The translations under genes and the position numbers were made by a program. The notes beneath the pieces are model-generated. The model did no database searches. It was not told where the DNA came from and saw only the letters and a program-made list of their open reading frames with translations. From assembly GCA_027596075.1 (NCBI GenBank), contig JADGJC010000005.1:62001-126000 (forward strand): 64,000 bases of DNA, written 5' to 3'. This document shows, piece after piece, positions 33,877 to 45,329 of this stretch. How positions within the stretch are numbered: the stretch's first letter is position 1; the number at the start of each line of letters is the position of its first letter. This DNA is from Rhizophlyctis rosea (Eukaryota; Chytridiomycota; Chytridiomycetes; Rhizophlyctidales; Rhizophlyctidaceae).

Positions 33877-36217
33877 ATGTTGGACTTTGCAACAGTTATC
33901 ACGAAGGGAGGGCTGGTCCTCTTTTCAAAATCATATACACCCAATCTGCAGTCCGGTGTGCAAACCTCGAACCATCCAGTTGACGCTCTTGTGCGCGATG
34001 TCTTGGTCGAAGAGAGGTCCGGAAAGATGGCGGAGGACGGGTTTACGAAAGACTCCTGGAAAGTGAAATGGACGTTGGAGAACAAGTTGGGGCTGATCTT
34101 CGTGGTACGTGACAGCATGGAAGCAAGAACTTGGAAGCCCGCTTTCAAGGACTTGTTGGCCTTCAGCAGCCGCTCACCTTCTTCGTTCCCAGATAGTATA
34201 TCAGAAAATCCTACAACTAACATATATGGACGAGTTGCTCGAACTGTTTAAGCGCGCTTTCTGCCATGCTTATGGAGAACAACTGACTGTCACGGACACG
34301 TTGCATGATTATTCCACATTTGAGGACAAGTTTGATGACTTGGTATCAAGGGTGGAAACGAAGGATGCCGAGGTACGAGTCGAATGCTCCATGTCGTCAG
34401 GGCTGTGGGCGCGTGGGTTGACTGTTCGGTTGATCTACAGGCGAAGAAGCAGAAAAAGCCGCGCACATTCCAGCAAACAGCCCAATTCGCAAATACGGTC
34501 GCTGGGCAGCAGCCTCAAAAACCGATCAAAGCAAAAGCGGAAGCATCAGATGACGAGTCCAAAGAGAACGATGTCAGCGTTGAGGGGGAAAGTTCAACGA
34601 CGTCGGATATGAACCGGAAGCTTGCCGCACTTAGGGGTAGAGGAGGAAAGGCTGGGCGAGGTCGACCGAGGCCCCCCAGAACGTCTTCAAATAAGTCTGT
34701 TTCGAGTGATCAAGAGTTAGTATTCCTATGTCCCCACGGAAAGCGTTGGTCCATTGCGTAATTAACGTTCCAATCAGGGAGAAGCCTCGAAAGAAGGGAC
34801 CGAGAACCTGGGTGGACGGGATCGCGAGTAGCGGATCGCACGAGAAATTGGACTTCAGTGATACTCAGGAAGGAGACAATGTAAACGTGCCGGAAGCTCT
34901 GGTAAGATCAGTGGAGACTTATATTCCCTACGTCATCGTGTATTGAGGGCATATCCAATCTAGGTAGGCACAGCTGTGGGAGCAAGAACAGAGGACGGTG
35001 TCTACGATGCCTTGGAGATGGAAGACAAGTACAGCGGCGACGAGGACGAGTTTGACGACGTGCCAGACACCGAGGTTGACAGAACGTCCAACAAGAGCGG
35101 CGTGTTCGGGTTCCTGCGCAACCTAACGAGTGCTAAAACATTAATCAAAGACGATCTGGACCCACTAATGCTAAAAATGCGCGATCACCTCATCGCTAAA
35201 AACGTCGCCGCAGAAATCGCAACCCATCTTTGCGAATCTGTGTCGGCCGGGTTGGTTGGGGAGAAGATTGGAGCTTTCACTACCATGAAGTCAGCAGTGA
35301 AGCAACAAATGGAACCGGCACTGAAGCGTATCCTTACGCCCCGAACTTCCACGGATGTGTTGCGAGACATTCTCGCTGCGAAGGCGGACGGACGGCCTTA
35401 CAGCATAGTATTCGTTGGGGTTAACGGAGTGGGAAAGAGTACCAACCTTTCGAAAGTGTGCTTTTGGCTCCTTCAGAACCGGTTGAAGGTTCTAATTGCT
35501 GCGTGTGATACTTTCCGGTCGGGAGCGGTGGAGCAACTTAAAGTGCATGCGAGGAATTTGACGGCGTTGGAGGAGGGGGCGGTGGTGGATCTTTTTGATA
35601 GGGGGTATGGGAAGGATCCGGCTGGTATTGCTAAGGATGCTCTTCAGTTTGGTGAGTGGGATATTTGTCGCCAGTCTGTCCACCGTGTCTTACGTTAGAA
35701 ATTGCAGCAAAGACGCAAGGGCACGATGTTGTTTTGATTGATACTGCCGGAAGGATGCAGGACAACGAGCCTCTCATGAGGGCTTTAGCTAAGGTATTTT
35801 CTCTCTGGCGATCCCTCGTCATTGCAAGCCCGTTCTAACCAAATCTTATAGCTGGTATCCACAAACGATCCAGACAAAATCATCTTCGTAGGCGAAGCAT
35901 TGGTCGGAAACGAGGCCGTCGACCAGCTCACAAAGTTCAATCAAGCTCTGAAGGACTTTTCTGGGTTGCAACAGCCTCGGCAGATTGATGGGATCATTTT
36001 AACCAAGTTTGATACTATTGATGATAAGGTTTGGATCATGTTTTTTCCGTATATAATGCGGAATTGTCTAAAGGTGCGACCTGTAGGTCGGAGCGGCATT
36101 ATCTATGACGTATATTACGGGCCAGCCGATTCTTTTCGTAGGTACGGGGCAGACGTATACGGATTTGCGGAAAATGAATGTAAAAAGTATTGTAAATTTG
36201 TTGCTTGCTGGCCTATG
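33877..36217 (+). CDS. SRPRA: Signal recognition particle receptor subunit alpha
   Basis: The N-terminus ([20 protein letters not shown], then [14 protein letters not shown]) is the longin-like SRX domain that binds the beta subunit at the ER. A Lys/Ser/Gln-rich linker with [13 protein letters not shown] follows. The NG domain then has the helical N part ([20 protein letters not shown]), G1 [25 protein letters not shown]3 [31 protein letters not shown]4 [10 protein letters not shown] and the closing [16 protein letters not shown]. It takes ribosome-SRP complexes to the translocon in a GTP-dependent step. Last exon begins after an acceptor near 36092 and ends LLLAGL. All nucleotide-binding motifs look intact. 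Confidence 0.96.
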
Positions 36218-36478
36218 AATATATATACAAGCGCTGAGGCGCATGTAAAGATGCAAGCGTCAATGGGTTTGTCTCAACGGGCTCATAAGTAGAGGCGCAA
36301 TCGTGACTGGGCGACCGTTTCGTTTTTCGGGTAAACTTGCTGGGTGTGTTGCAGAGTCGAAGCCCATCAGAGCAGAAGGTGTAGAAATCAACCGAAACGC
36401 TACTGAACGCCTTCTGCAAATTCATATCATAAAACAACTTACAACCCCGACACCACAAAAGAAGCAAGCTACGCTAGC
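36218..36478. other. Short intergenic spacer between SRP receptor and EF-1alpha relic
   Basis: About 260 bp. No features beyond short frames; probably the 3' ends of the flanking transcription units. Confidence 0.4.
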
Positions 36479-37190
36479 TTATTTCGTGCCAGCCTTGATG
36501 GCAGCCTTCGTGACCTTTCTACCAGACTTGTCAGTCTTCTCAACGGACTTGATGACACCGACGGCAACGGTTTGACGCATGTCACGGACGGCGAGACGAC
36601 CATGAGGGGGGTAGTCGGTGTACGCCTCAACGCACATAGCCTTGATCGGAATCATCTTGACGATGGCGGCGTCACCAGATTTGATTACCTTGGGGGCGTC
36701 CTCGAGCTTCTTGCCTGGACAACTGTTGATCTTCTTGATGAGCTCGGAGAATTTGCAGGCAATGTGGGCAATGTGGCAGTCGATGACTGGACTGTAAACG
36801 GCGACGCTTTGAGCGGGGTGGGCGAGGACGATGACCTGGGCGTTGACGGAGGCGGCTTCCTTGGCAGGGTCGTTCTTGAGGTCGGAGGCGACCATCCCAC
36901 AGCGGATTTCCTTGACAGAGATGTCCTTGATGTTGAAGCTGACGTTGTCATCGGGGAGACCTTGGGTGAATATTTCGTGGCATTTCGATGGACTTGACTT
37001 CAGTGGTCAAGTTGGTGGGAACGAAGGGGAGGACCATGTCAGGCTTGATGACACTGGTTTCGACACGGCCGACGGGCACAGTGCCCATACCACCGATCTT
37101 GTACACTTTCTGGAGAGGGAGACGGAGGGACTTGTACGGGGAACGATCTTGCACCTTTCTATGCGTAAGATGACTCCCTTCTGTGGTCAA
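36479..37190 (-). pseudogene. Translation elongation factor 1-alpha relic, domains 2-3 only
   Basis: The minus strand encodes clear EF-1alpha domain 2 ([20 protein letters not shown], then [15 protein letters not shown]) and domain 3 ([50 protein letters not shown]). The whole GTPase domain is missing. A 2-nt loss near 36978 shifts the frame: upstream reads [14 protein letters not shown] while the normal reading resumes one frame over with [20 protein letters not shown]. Several normally fixed positions are changed, such as SCPGKK. The stop and C-terminal [10 protein letters not shown] end are preserved and no intron is seen within it. It is best read as a degraded partial copy; the functional EF-1alpha or EFL gene must lie elsewhere. 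Confidence 0.85.
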
Positions 37191-37943
37191 AGAGATATCG
37201 GGCGGACAGGTGTGCGAGGAGATATGGTGGGGTGGCAGGCCTTTCTATAAACTCCTGAGGGCGCTAATATCAAATGCTGAGCAATAATGCCTGAAGCTAA
37301 TACTCTGGTGGACATCGATGTCACCCTTCGGTATGTGGGTACAGCTGATGTGGATACAAGCTGAACTACACTCCAATGACCACATCAATTCTGCTTTCAA
37401 AGCGGAGGAGATGAAGTTGAATGGGCATGGATGTACAGTCCAGCTCGAGGATGACAAGGTTACAGGATTGATGCGCGCTGGTCTTATACTCTGTTTTCGT
37501 ATTAACCGAATGACACCAGCATATCTCCGGACTCGACGCGGCTTTTCCCTTGCAAGCTGCATCCCATTTGAAACTTTGTACCCGTCATATTGAGGCAGTA
37601 CCGTCACCTAATTTGATGGAAAGGCTCCCATGATCGACGTTTTCATGAATCCCTGCAAATTGGAAGTACTGGTGAACCAAATCGTCATAGCAGCCAGGCT
37701 TGGATTCGATCGAGACAGCGGGCGGCTCGTTCAATCCTATTGGCGGTTTGCCTCCATGATGGCCACTTCAACGGCTCACACCTGACAATTGGAATCCCCC
37801 ACAACTTGAAATGAACAGAACTTGATACACATTTACAACGGCTACTGCACACGCAACTCTATATCTAAAGTTCCTCTGGACTAGGTATAATACGAATGGT
37901 TGTCGAGCTTACAATGCGGCAAAAATGAGTGGTTGTTGGCATT

Positions 37944-38620
37944 TCAAACAAAACCGTACACTTGACACTGGTTAGGCTTGATGCAGAGTCCGCCCGCTGA
38001 CAGGACATAGCCACTGTCACAAACACATCCCAGTCGGCAAACCTCAATACAAGCTTGGGGTGGGTTTTGGTAGTTGGAACTGTGCGAACACAAGGTTAAT
38101 GAATCTGCCCATGATCAATTTAATTACGGAACTTTGTTCAACTCACCATGTGAGAGGGCATGCCGAACCACAATCGCTGTACTTCGAGTTGGCAGGGCAA
38201 ATGGATTTCGTGCTGCATTGTTTGGGGAGCACGCAGGCGCCGTTGCTGTTTTTGACATAGCCCTTCTTGCATTGGCAGCCCACGACGCATTGGAGGGTGC
38301 AAAATTGGGGTGGGTTGGAGTAGTTGTCGCCTTTAATGTAGGATGTCCTCAGGAAAGAGTTCATATGTAGGTGTCCGAGGACAGGAAGGAAAAGGTGGCT
38401 TACACGTGAGAGGACAAGCTGTCCCGCAGGATGTCCATTCACTGTTTTGGGGGCAGAACCTCGGCGCTGGAGTGAGACCCAACGGAGACGAAAGAGTCTC
38501 TGTTGCGGCGAGGGATGTGGTGGAGGGTGCGATGATCGTTGATGCAACTGGAGTAGCTGGTTGCGGCAGAGCTGATGCCAAGCCCAACAACGCCGTAAGA
38601 AGTACAAGAGGGAGGCGCAT
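37944..38620 (-). CDS. Secreted cysteine-rich protein with two TIL (trypsin inhibitor-like) domains
   Basis: Three exons (38404-38620, 38147-38330, 37944-38079) give 178 residues. MRLPLVLLTALLGLASALP is a good signal peptide with cleavage near residue 19, followed by a Ser/Thr/Pro linker. Two domains of ten cysteines each follow: the first from FCPQNSEWTSCGTACPLTC to CVLPKQC, the second from CPANSKYSDCGSACPLTC to CIKPNQC, each with the CxCxxGYV core. TIL domains inhibit serine proteases in animals (ascaris-type inhibitors) or stand in larger adhesive proteins. Introns sit at the same place in both domains, after the CPLT/C motif, which suggests tandem domain duplication. Likely extracellular. 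Target unknown. Confidence 0.85.
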
Positions 38621-39309
38621 ATTTGTTCTTGATGGGCTTGGAGTCTGTCGTGATATGTGACCGCTCTAACGAATGCGTTCAGGCAGCGGAATGTTGCGCC
38701 TTATATACCTGCCGTGTTTTGAGACTTTCTAGGTTTCGGATACATCCCACGTGCAAACTCAAAACATCAATCAGCTCCGCCGGAGGGTTTTCCCTGGTGT
38801 GTTTACGTTGCCTTCATACCGTGTGACCGATCATCTTTACATAAAACAGGTGCGGCAGTGTTAGGGATGAGACATTCGGGGATTCGAACATGTGCTTATC
38901 TGGTAAACGATTTACATTTTCTATGACCGTTGGGTGTGCACAACCACTTTCGCATTCCCACCCCCACCCACCAAACGCGTCCGTGTAAACACAAGGGAGA
39001 ATGGCTGGTATCGTGGAACTTCGAAAATCTCCTTTGACCACCTCCGACCTGCGATTTCAACTTCCTTCATCACCATCCGACCACCAAGAAAACCTTATCG
39101 CTCATGAGCAAATTGCACAACACGTGGTTCTTCTTCCCGTTGCACGTCTTTTCCAGCTTTATCTACCGGCTTGGACCCTTGGCAGGATTTGGCTGACCGC
39201 AGCATTGGAGGCACAGCAGCGTACCGTGTCACACACGCTCACAAAATAGATTCTTGCTCCCCACCCACTTCTTTTTGTTTACTTTTAGCCCAACTCCACA
39301 AACAGCACA
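38621..39309. other. Divergent upstream region of TIL and METTL2-type genes
   Basis: Nearly 700 bp. It includes a CACGTGG core near 39120 and pyrimidine-rich sequence before the methyltransferase start. An 82-residue open frame at 39001-39249 has no recognisable feature. Confidence 0.4.
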
Positions 39310-40770
39310 ATGACATCTGAAGGGGACAAAGTACCAGCAGAAGTCCCGGCTCCTCCGAAGAAGCCCGACAAGAAGACCACCTCAAGTGTGGAAGGAACGT
39401 TTGGCACCCGTGTTTTGGACGACGAAGACAAGGTGTTCGAGCACAACGCCTGGTGAGCCTATTCACCTTCAAAGACCTTTCACCAGCTTGGCAGAAGTTG
39501 CTGACCCTTTGGTCATAGGGATAACGTAGAATGGGGTGAAGAGCAAGAACAGGAAGCTCTCGAGATCATCTCGAAGCAGGCTGCGGCGAAAGTGGGTGAT
39601 GCGGATAGAGGTTCATATCATTCTTTCACATACCTTCACCCTTCTTGAGAGAGCCGCAAGCTGACTGGTTTATCACAATAGAACGATATGATCAGGATGC
39701 TCCCTTATTCTGGGATGATTTCTATTCACGAAATGCGAACAAGTTCTTCAAAGACCGGCATTGGTATGGTGCAAATGGGGTCATGAAGTTTATTCTCGGA
39801 TTGCGTGCTGACTGCGGAACATAGGCTTCGGTTAGAGTTCCCAGAGCTTTTCGAGAGTCTGCCGAAAGACAAGACTGTGCGTACACAATCTCAAAGACTG
39901 CCATTCTCAAGTTGAGCTCAATGCTGACAATCATGATGCAGGAGCGATTCAATGTCATGGAAATCGGCTGTGGTGCAGGAAACACCGTATTTCCGCTCCT
40001 TAGCGAGGCGGCGGATGCCAATGTCTTTGTATACGCATGCGATTACTCCAAAACAGCTGTCGGTGTAGTAAAGGTAAGCACGTACTTCATATCAAAAAGG
40101 CGACGACTCAAGACTCATCGCATATGCTTAGAGCAACCCAGAGTATAATGAATCCAAATGCCGTGCCTTTGTCTTTGGTATGTAAGTACGGTGTTCGCGA
40201 CGGGTCGAACCAAATGCACTTGCTCACGTGCAAGCGGTCTAGACGTCACATCCCCAGAGCCACCAGCGGAAGTTGAGCCCGAGTCGATTGATATCTGCAT
40301 ATGCATCTTTGTACTGTCGGCCATACATCCTAACACATGGGAACGGGCTGTCCGGAATATATGGAGGGTGCTCAAGCCGGGAGGGATGGTGTTGTTCAGA
40401 GGTGGGGTTGACATTGCGCCGGAAATGAGCTGATCTTGAGATTAACGTTTGACCATTCACGCAGATTATGGGCGCTACGATCTCGCCCAGCTAAGGTTCA
40501 AGGGAGGCCGCATGTTGGAGGATAACTTTTACATCCGAGGCGATGGAACTCGTGTATATTTCTTCACCAATGGTAAGTGTCGTCGATGTCTTCACTCCTA
40601 CTGACAGTGTTCTGATGCTTGTTATTGCAGAGGAAATCAGCTCGATGTTCAAGGATTTCATCATTGAGCAGAACGGAGTGGACCGACGACTGATCGTCAA
40701 CCGGTCTCGAAAGCTGAAGATGTACAGAGTATGGTTGCAGGGCAAGTTCAGAAAACCCTTGACGTCGTAA
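39310..40770 (+). CDS. tRNA N3-methylcytidine methyltransferase (METTL2/Trm140 type)
   Basis: The protein starts [12 protein letters not shown] and has [40 protein letters not shown] and [11 protein letters not shown], which precede the Rossmann core in this family. The SAM site is [16 protein letters not shown], with [10 protein letters not shown] as the next strand, and [20 protein letters not shown] and [14 protein letters not shown] later. It ends with YFFTNEEISSMF and [16 protein letters not shown]. Members make m3C at position 32 of tRNA anticodon loops, mainly Thr, Ser and Arg tRNAs. The W-x-N-V-E/W-x-x-E motif before the core favours METTL2 over METTL6. No actin-binding N-terminal extension as in yeast Abp140 is seen. 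Confidence 0.92.
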
Positions 40771-40906
40771 CAAGGTTCATTACGAGATGTTCCCTTATCC
40801 TTTCACTGTCTCCTCTGTTCCACATTCACTGTTTCATATATGCATCTACATATGTACAAAATAGATCCCCGCTGCTTACATATTGCGATTTTCTTACCCC
40901 TTGAAT

Positions 40907-42865
40907 TCAAAATTCCCAAACATCCATCGCTGCAATATCTTGCAGCTCATTCCGTGTGGATTTAGAGAATTCCAGTAAACTCCTATCTTCTCCTCTTTTG
41001 ATGAGCTCCAATTTCAGCATGACGAAGACCAACATGTCGGTTTGCATTGCCGACAGATCACGGTTCTGCATTGAGTTGAGCTTATCTTGAGAAGAAGTAT
41101 ACTATTAGAATGGGGCAGGACCCACTTACTGCTTCCATGAAACGTCGAAGAGAAGCAGCCATGCAGGTATATGGAGGAGGGCAACTTGAATCATTGACTC
41201 TTAGTTTCAGTCTGTATAACTGTGGGAGGGCTTAAGTCGTAGTTCCCTCACCTGTCCTTTCGTACATGGTTGTTCCATCGAGAGGCGACCTCGTGAAACT
41301 CTGGAATGAGCTTCCACCGTTTGAGCTCCTGTTGACCACAAGTGAGTGCACATTCCATCTTCGTGCCAATCTGTCATTCATCTGAGGAAACATACTCTGT
41401 CGAACTCGTCCCCCATGGGTTTTTTGTCGATGTAATTATCACTAAGGAGACCGAATGAACAGAGATGCGGGTTGATGTGCATGTAGTAGATATCAAGCAT
41501 ACCTATTGTATTCATCTTCACTGTCGGTTTTTGGTAGAAACGTGATTTGACTGATGTATTGCCGTGGTGCAATTTCCTTCGTGGAAGCTCCTTTGTCGCG
41601 GTCCCCCTTGCTCGCATTGTGCTTGGCGGCACTTTGCTTCCTGCTGCTTCCGGCGGGGTTGTTGGTGCCGCCGCGAGTGCTGCCGCGAGTGCTGCCGCGA
41701 CTGCTGCTACTGTCACGGGTTATGAGTTGGTCTCTCAATACTTGCGGCTCATCCACAACACAGAGTCTACATGAACAAGGCGTACCTGCTCATTGGTGCA
41801 ACGGAAGTTGACTCAGGAGTGAGCTTCGGCCGCTTCGCTTTTCTCGGAAATCCCGCGGGCGGAAGTGCTTGACTTGCGATGGAGGAGGATGCTGGAGATG
41901 TCGGTGCTGGCGGGGGTATCATTATTGGGGTGTGTGAACTGCGTGCAAGGGAGCATAAAATCGTTAAATCATCCCAAGGACTTCTATGCACTTCTTCCTC
42001 TTCCTGTAAAACATTTCAATGGGGGTTCTATAAATTGGCGATATGAGATAGACATACCGCATCGTCAGGTGATTCTGTTCCTGAGATAAACCGCTCCCGC
42101 TGTGTGTCCTTCGTATCAGAATCGAAGGCAAACTGTCTCTTGAAGTTAGAAAGGGTTGTAAATTTACGATCCAATCCAAGAAATTAACCGCACAAAAACG
42201 GTAGGAGAGTTTTGCGACCGTATCTGTGCTTTCCTGACCAGTCTCACCGGTCTTATATTGTTCTGCTTCCACTCGAAGGTCAAGCACGTATGAATGGATG
42301 TCTACGATGCAATCAATGCAAAACAAACCTTCCGGAAAAACGCATACGTCAACCCCTATGATTCTCGGTCGGCTCTGTCGAGGTTGAGCAACTGGTGGGT
42401 ATTGCTTCCACACAGTGGTGCCTTTACCCACCGTTCAGTAGTTGCTTCCACGTGCAAAACACATGTTTCCCCTCCATGAGAACCAGCAAACTGTAATCTT
42501 CCATTTGGCAAAACTCGCGCCGGCAGACTTGACGAGGCAAGTGTGACGACTTTGTTTTTTTCCACGGTCACCAGCGACGCTTCTATACGGAAGCGGGTCT
42601 CAATGGCGAACTGGGAGGACCGTGTTGCGCTGACTTTATCGCGTGATATAGTAACTATTGCTCTCCAATGTAGCATCTTGTGAATCTGTAAGCGAATGAG
42701 CTTCGTTTCGCGCGTAAGATCGTTGAAATGGTAGGTGAGAAACTTGGGACGGTTTTGTCGAGCGCCACATTGTGTGGTGGAGCTGCCCTTGCTGAGTTTT
42801 GGCCCAGACCCAATTACCACAGGGCGGCATGGCCCCGCGCGTGCATGTGGGTTTCTGACCACCAT
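40907..42865 (-). CDS. Unrecognised spliced protein
   Basis: Several exons seem to belong together on the minus strand, though I did not resolve every junction. The N-terminal part (from 42865) includes KFLTYHFNDLTRETKLIRLQ, then FAIETRFRIEASLVTVEKNK and LPARVLPNGRLQFAG, which look like beta-strands of a folded domain. A middle exon has AKLSYRFCAVNFLDWIV. A low-complexity part follows with Ser/Arg/Gly repeats and a basic AKRPKLTPES patch. The end has QELKRWKLIPEFHEVASRWN and, at 40907-41085, DMLVFVMLKLELIKRGEDRS with the final AAMDVWEF. I cannot name a family; the basic, disordered middle and two helical ends suggest a nuclear scaffold, which is inference only. Confidence 0.45.
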
Positions 42866-44219
42866 CTTCCCAATCTTCCCACAATAAAGTTAATAAAGCT
42901 CAAAGCCAAGGAGACGCATACAAATTCCGGAGTCCGTTAGACTGATGATTTCCATTGGTTTTAACTCTTTACCTCTTCTACTCCAGTGGCAGCCAAGAGG
43001 GCGGACCCTTGCTTGGTTTGCCATACCCCACACACCCAAGCGAGCGGCGGACGGGACGACATACATACTTTGCTCACCGACAGCAACATTGACGCAGCGG
43101 ACAGAACACCCCCAGGCTGGACTTGAACCAGCATCTACCACCCCGAAAGGTGGCCGCTCTACATTGAGCTACGAGAGGTGGAGAACAACACTTGAAACCC
43201 TCGCTGTGACAGCAACCGCTGCCGCAGTTTGGAACCCTCAGATGCTACACAAATGAGTTACTCGACATGGAGAAAAACTCCAAGTTGGGCCCTTGATCGC
43301 TCTTGTGGCGTTCCTAAATGCCTCGAAGGACTCTGTGGGGTACCTGCTGAGGGGGAGGCAAAGGTTACACCTGTGGGGAGAAACCAGCAAGGCCTCGTGA
43401 CGATGTTGGCCTATACTTGAAGTTAGAGCGCGTCAAATCTTGTTAGCAGCGAAATGCGCGTACCTTGCGTGGTTTCCAGCCAGTGGGGGACTCAACCCCA
43501 TGGTAGAAGCGGGCCTCGGCGTCAAGAACCCTAATAGTAAAGTGAACAGAAGGTTAATATCTTGCATGTTGAGCACTTTATGAGACCAAAGTGCATACCT
43601 TGCATGGCGCGAAGTGCCGCTAGGGACTCTGCCTATCTTGTGTACGCCGATGGTATCCAAAGACAACCCTGGATGGATGGATGACAGGTTAGGCTTGAGT
43701 GACGAAAGAGAAGTAAAGCATTTTCAGATACCCACCTCGCATGTCGAACATGCTTGTGGGGCTTCCAACCCTGGTTGTCTGCCCATTTTGGCGGCGTCAT
43801 GGGACTTTGTGTCTTGAGAAGTGGGTGAGACTGGATGGATGGATGAAGCATGTTAGCTTGTTGAATCTCGTTGGCGTATCAACTTGGTTTACCTCGAGAT
43901 CCGACGAACTTAAGTCTCAGGAATAGCCACCGATGAAAATTAGGGGGAAAGGAGAATACAGAGGGGTCGGCACCCCTTTTGTAACCCTGAACGACTGCGC
44001 TTTCTGATGGCTTGTGCAGCCGACGGCTCGTGACCTCGACGATCCGTACATGATGACATCATTTTGCCAACAAGAAGTAAACAAACTAATATGGTTACAT
44101 TTACTAGTGCATTGCCAAGCTGGATATATACACTGAACTTCTCGTGAAGTTCGCCATTTCTACCTATCATTCTACTGTTCGCTACACCTAAAAATGCCCA
44201 TCTCGATTGACTGTTTTCG
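42866..44219. other. Stretch without a clear gene: tRNA-like element and exon-like blocks
   Basis: 1.35 kb between the unrecognised gene and thymidylate kinase. It holds the tRNA-like element at 43108-43178 and, at about 43455-43830, three minus-strand blocks each bounded by an AG and a GT of good splice form. Two of these blocks join in phase but the third meets a stop. Nothing else is evident. Confidence 0.4.
43108..43178 (-). tRNA. tRNA-like sequence, possible Glu (TTC) or decayed
   Basis: On the minus strand 71 nt can be folded: acceptor CCTCTCG with CTGGGGG (one mismatch and two wobble pairs), D-arm GCTC/GAGC, T-arm GCTGG TTCAAGT CCAGC perfect, and B-box GGTTCAAGTCC good. The anticodon arm fits poorly: GCCAC CTTTCGG GGTGG leaves one mispaired end, and the loop would read TTC at the anticodon. 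The 5' start is not like a nuclear tRNA-Glu. It could be a variant tRNA, a pseudogene or an organelle-derived copy. Confidence 0.4.
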
Positions 44220-45154
<935 letters not shown>

Positions 45155-45274
45155 TCTGTTTGTGTGCGAGCGATCAAGTTGAACGAGAAAGATTGGGGAG
45201 AAGCAAGATGGGGTGGGTTTCGTTTGCCTTCAGTGTCCGAACAAACGAACATGAAATCCGTCTGCGACCGTGTG

Positions 45275-45283
45275 CACGTGGCG
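45275..45283. promoter_or_regulatory. CACGTGGCG element between thymidylate kinase and OGG1
   Basis: CACGTGGCGCC in the 175-bp shared upstream region of two DNA-metabolism genes is identical over nine bases to the element upstream of CIA30. Its use for both directions is inferred from position. Confidence 0.35.
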
Positions 45284-45329
45284 CCATGAGTTGGTCTGAA
45301 AAGGAGCCTCACAGTGCTTCCTGAACAAT

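Noticed and set aside
39001..39249. 82-residue frame upstream of the METTL2-type gene
   Set aside because: No recognisable feature; sits in the promoter region of a well-supported gene.
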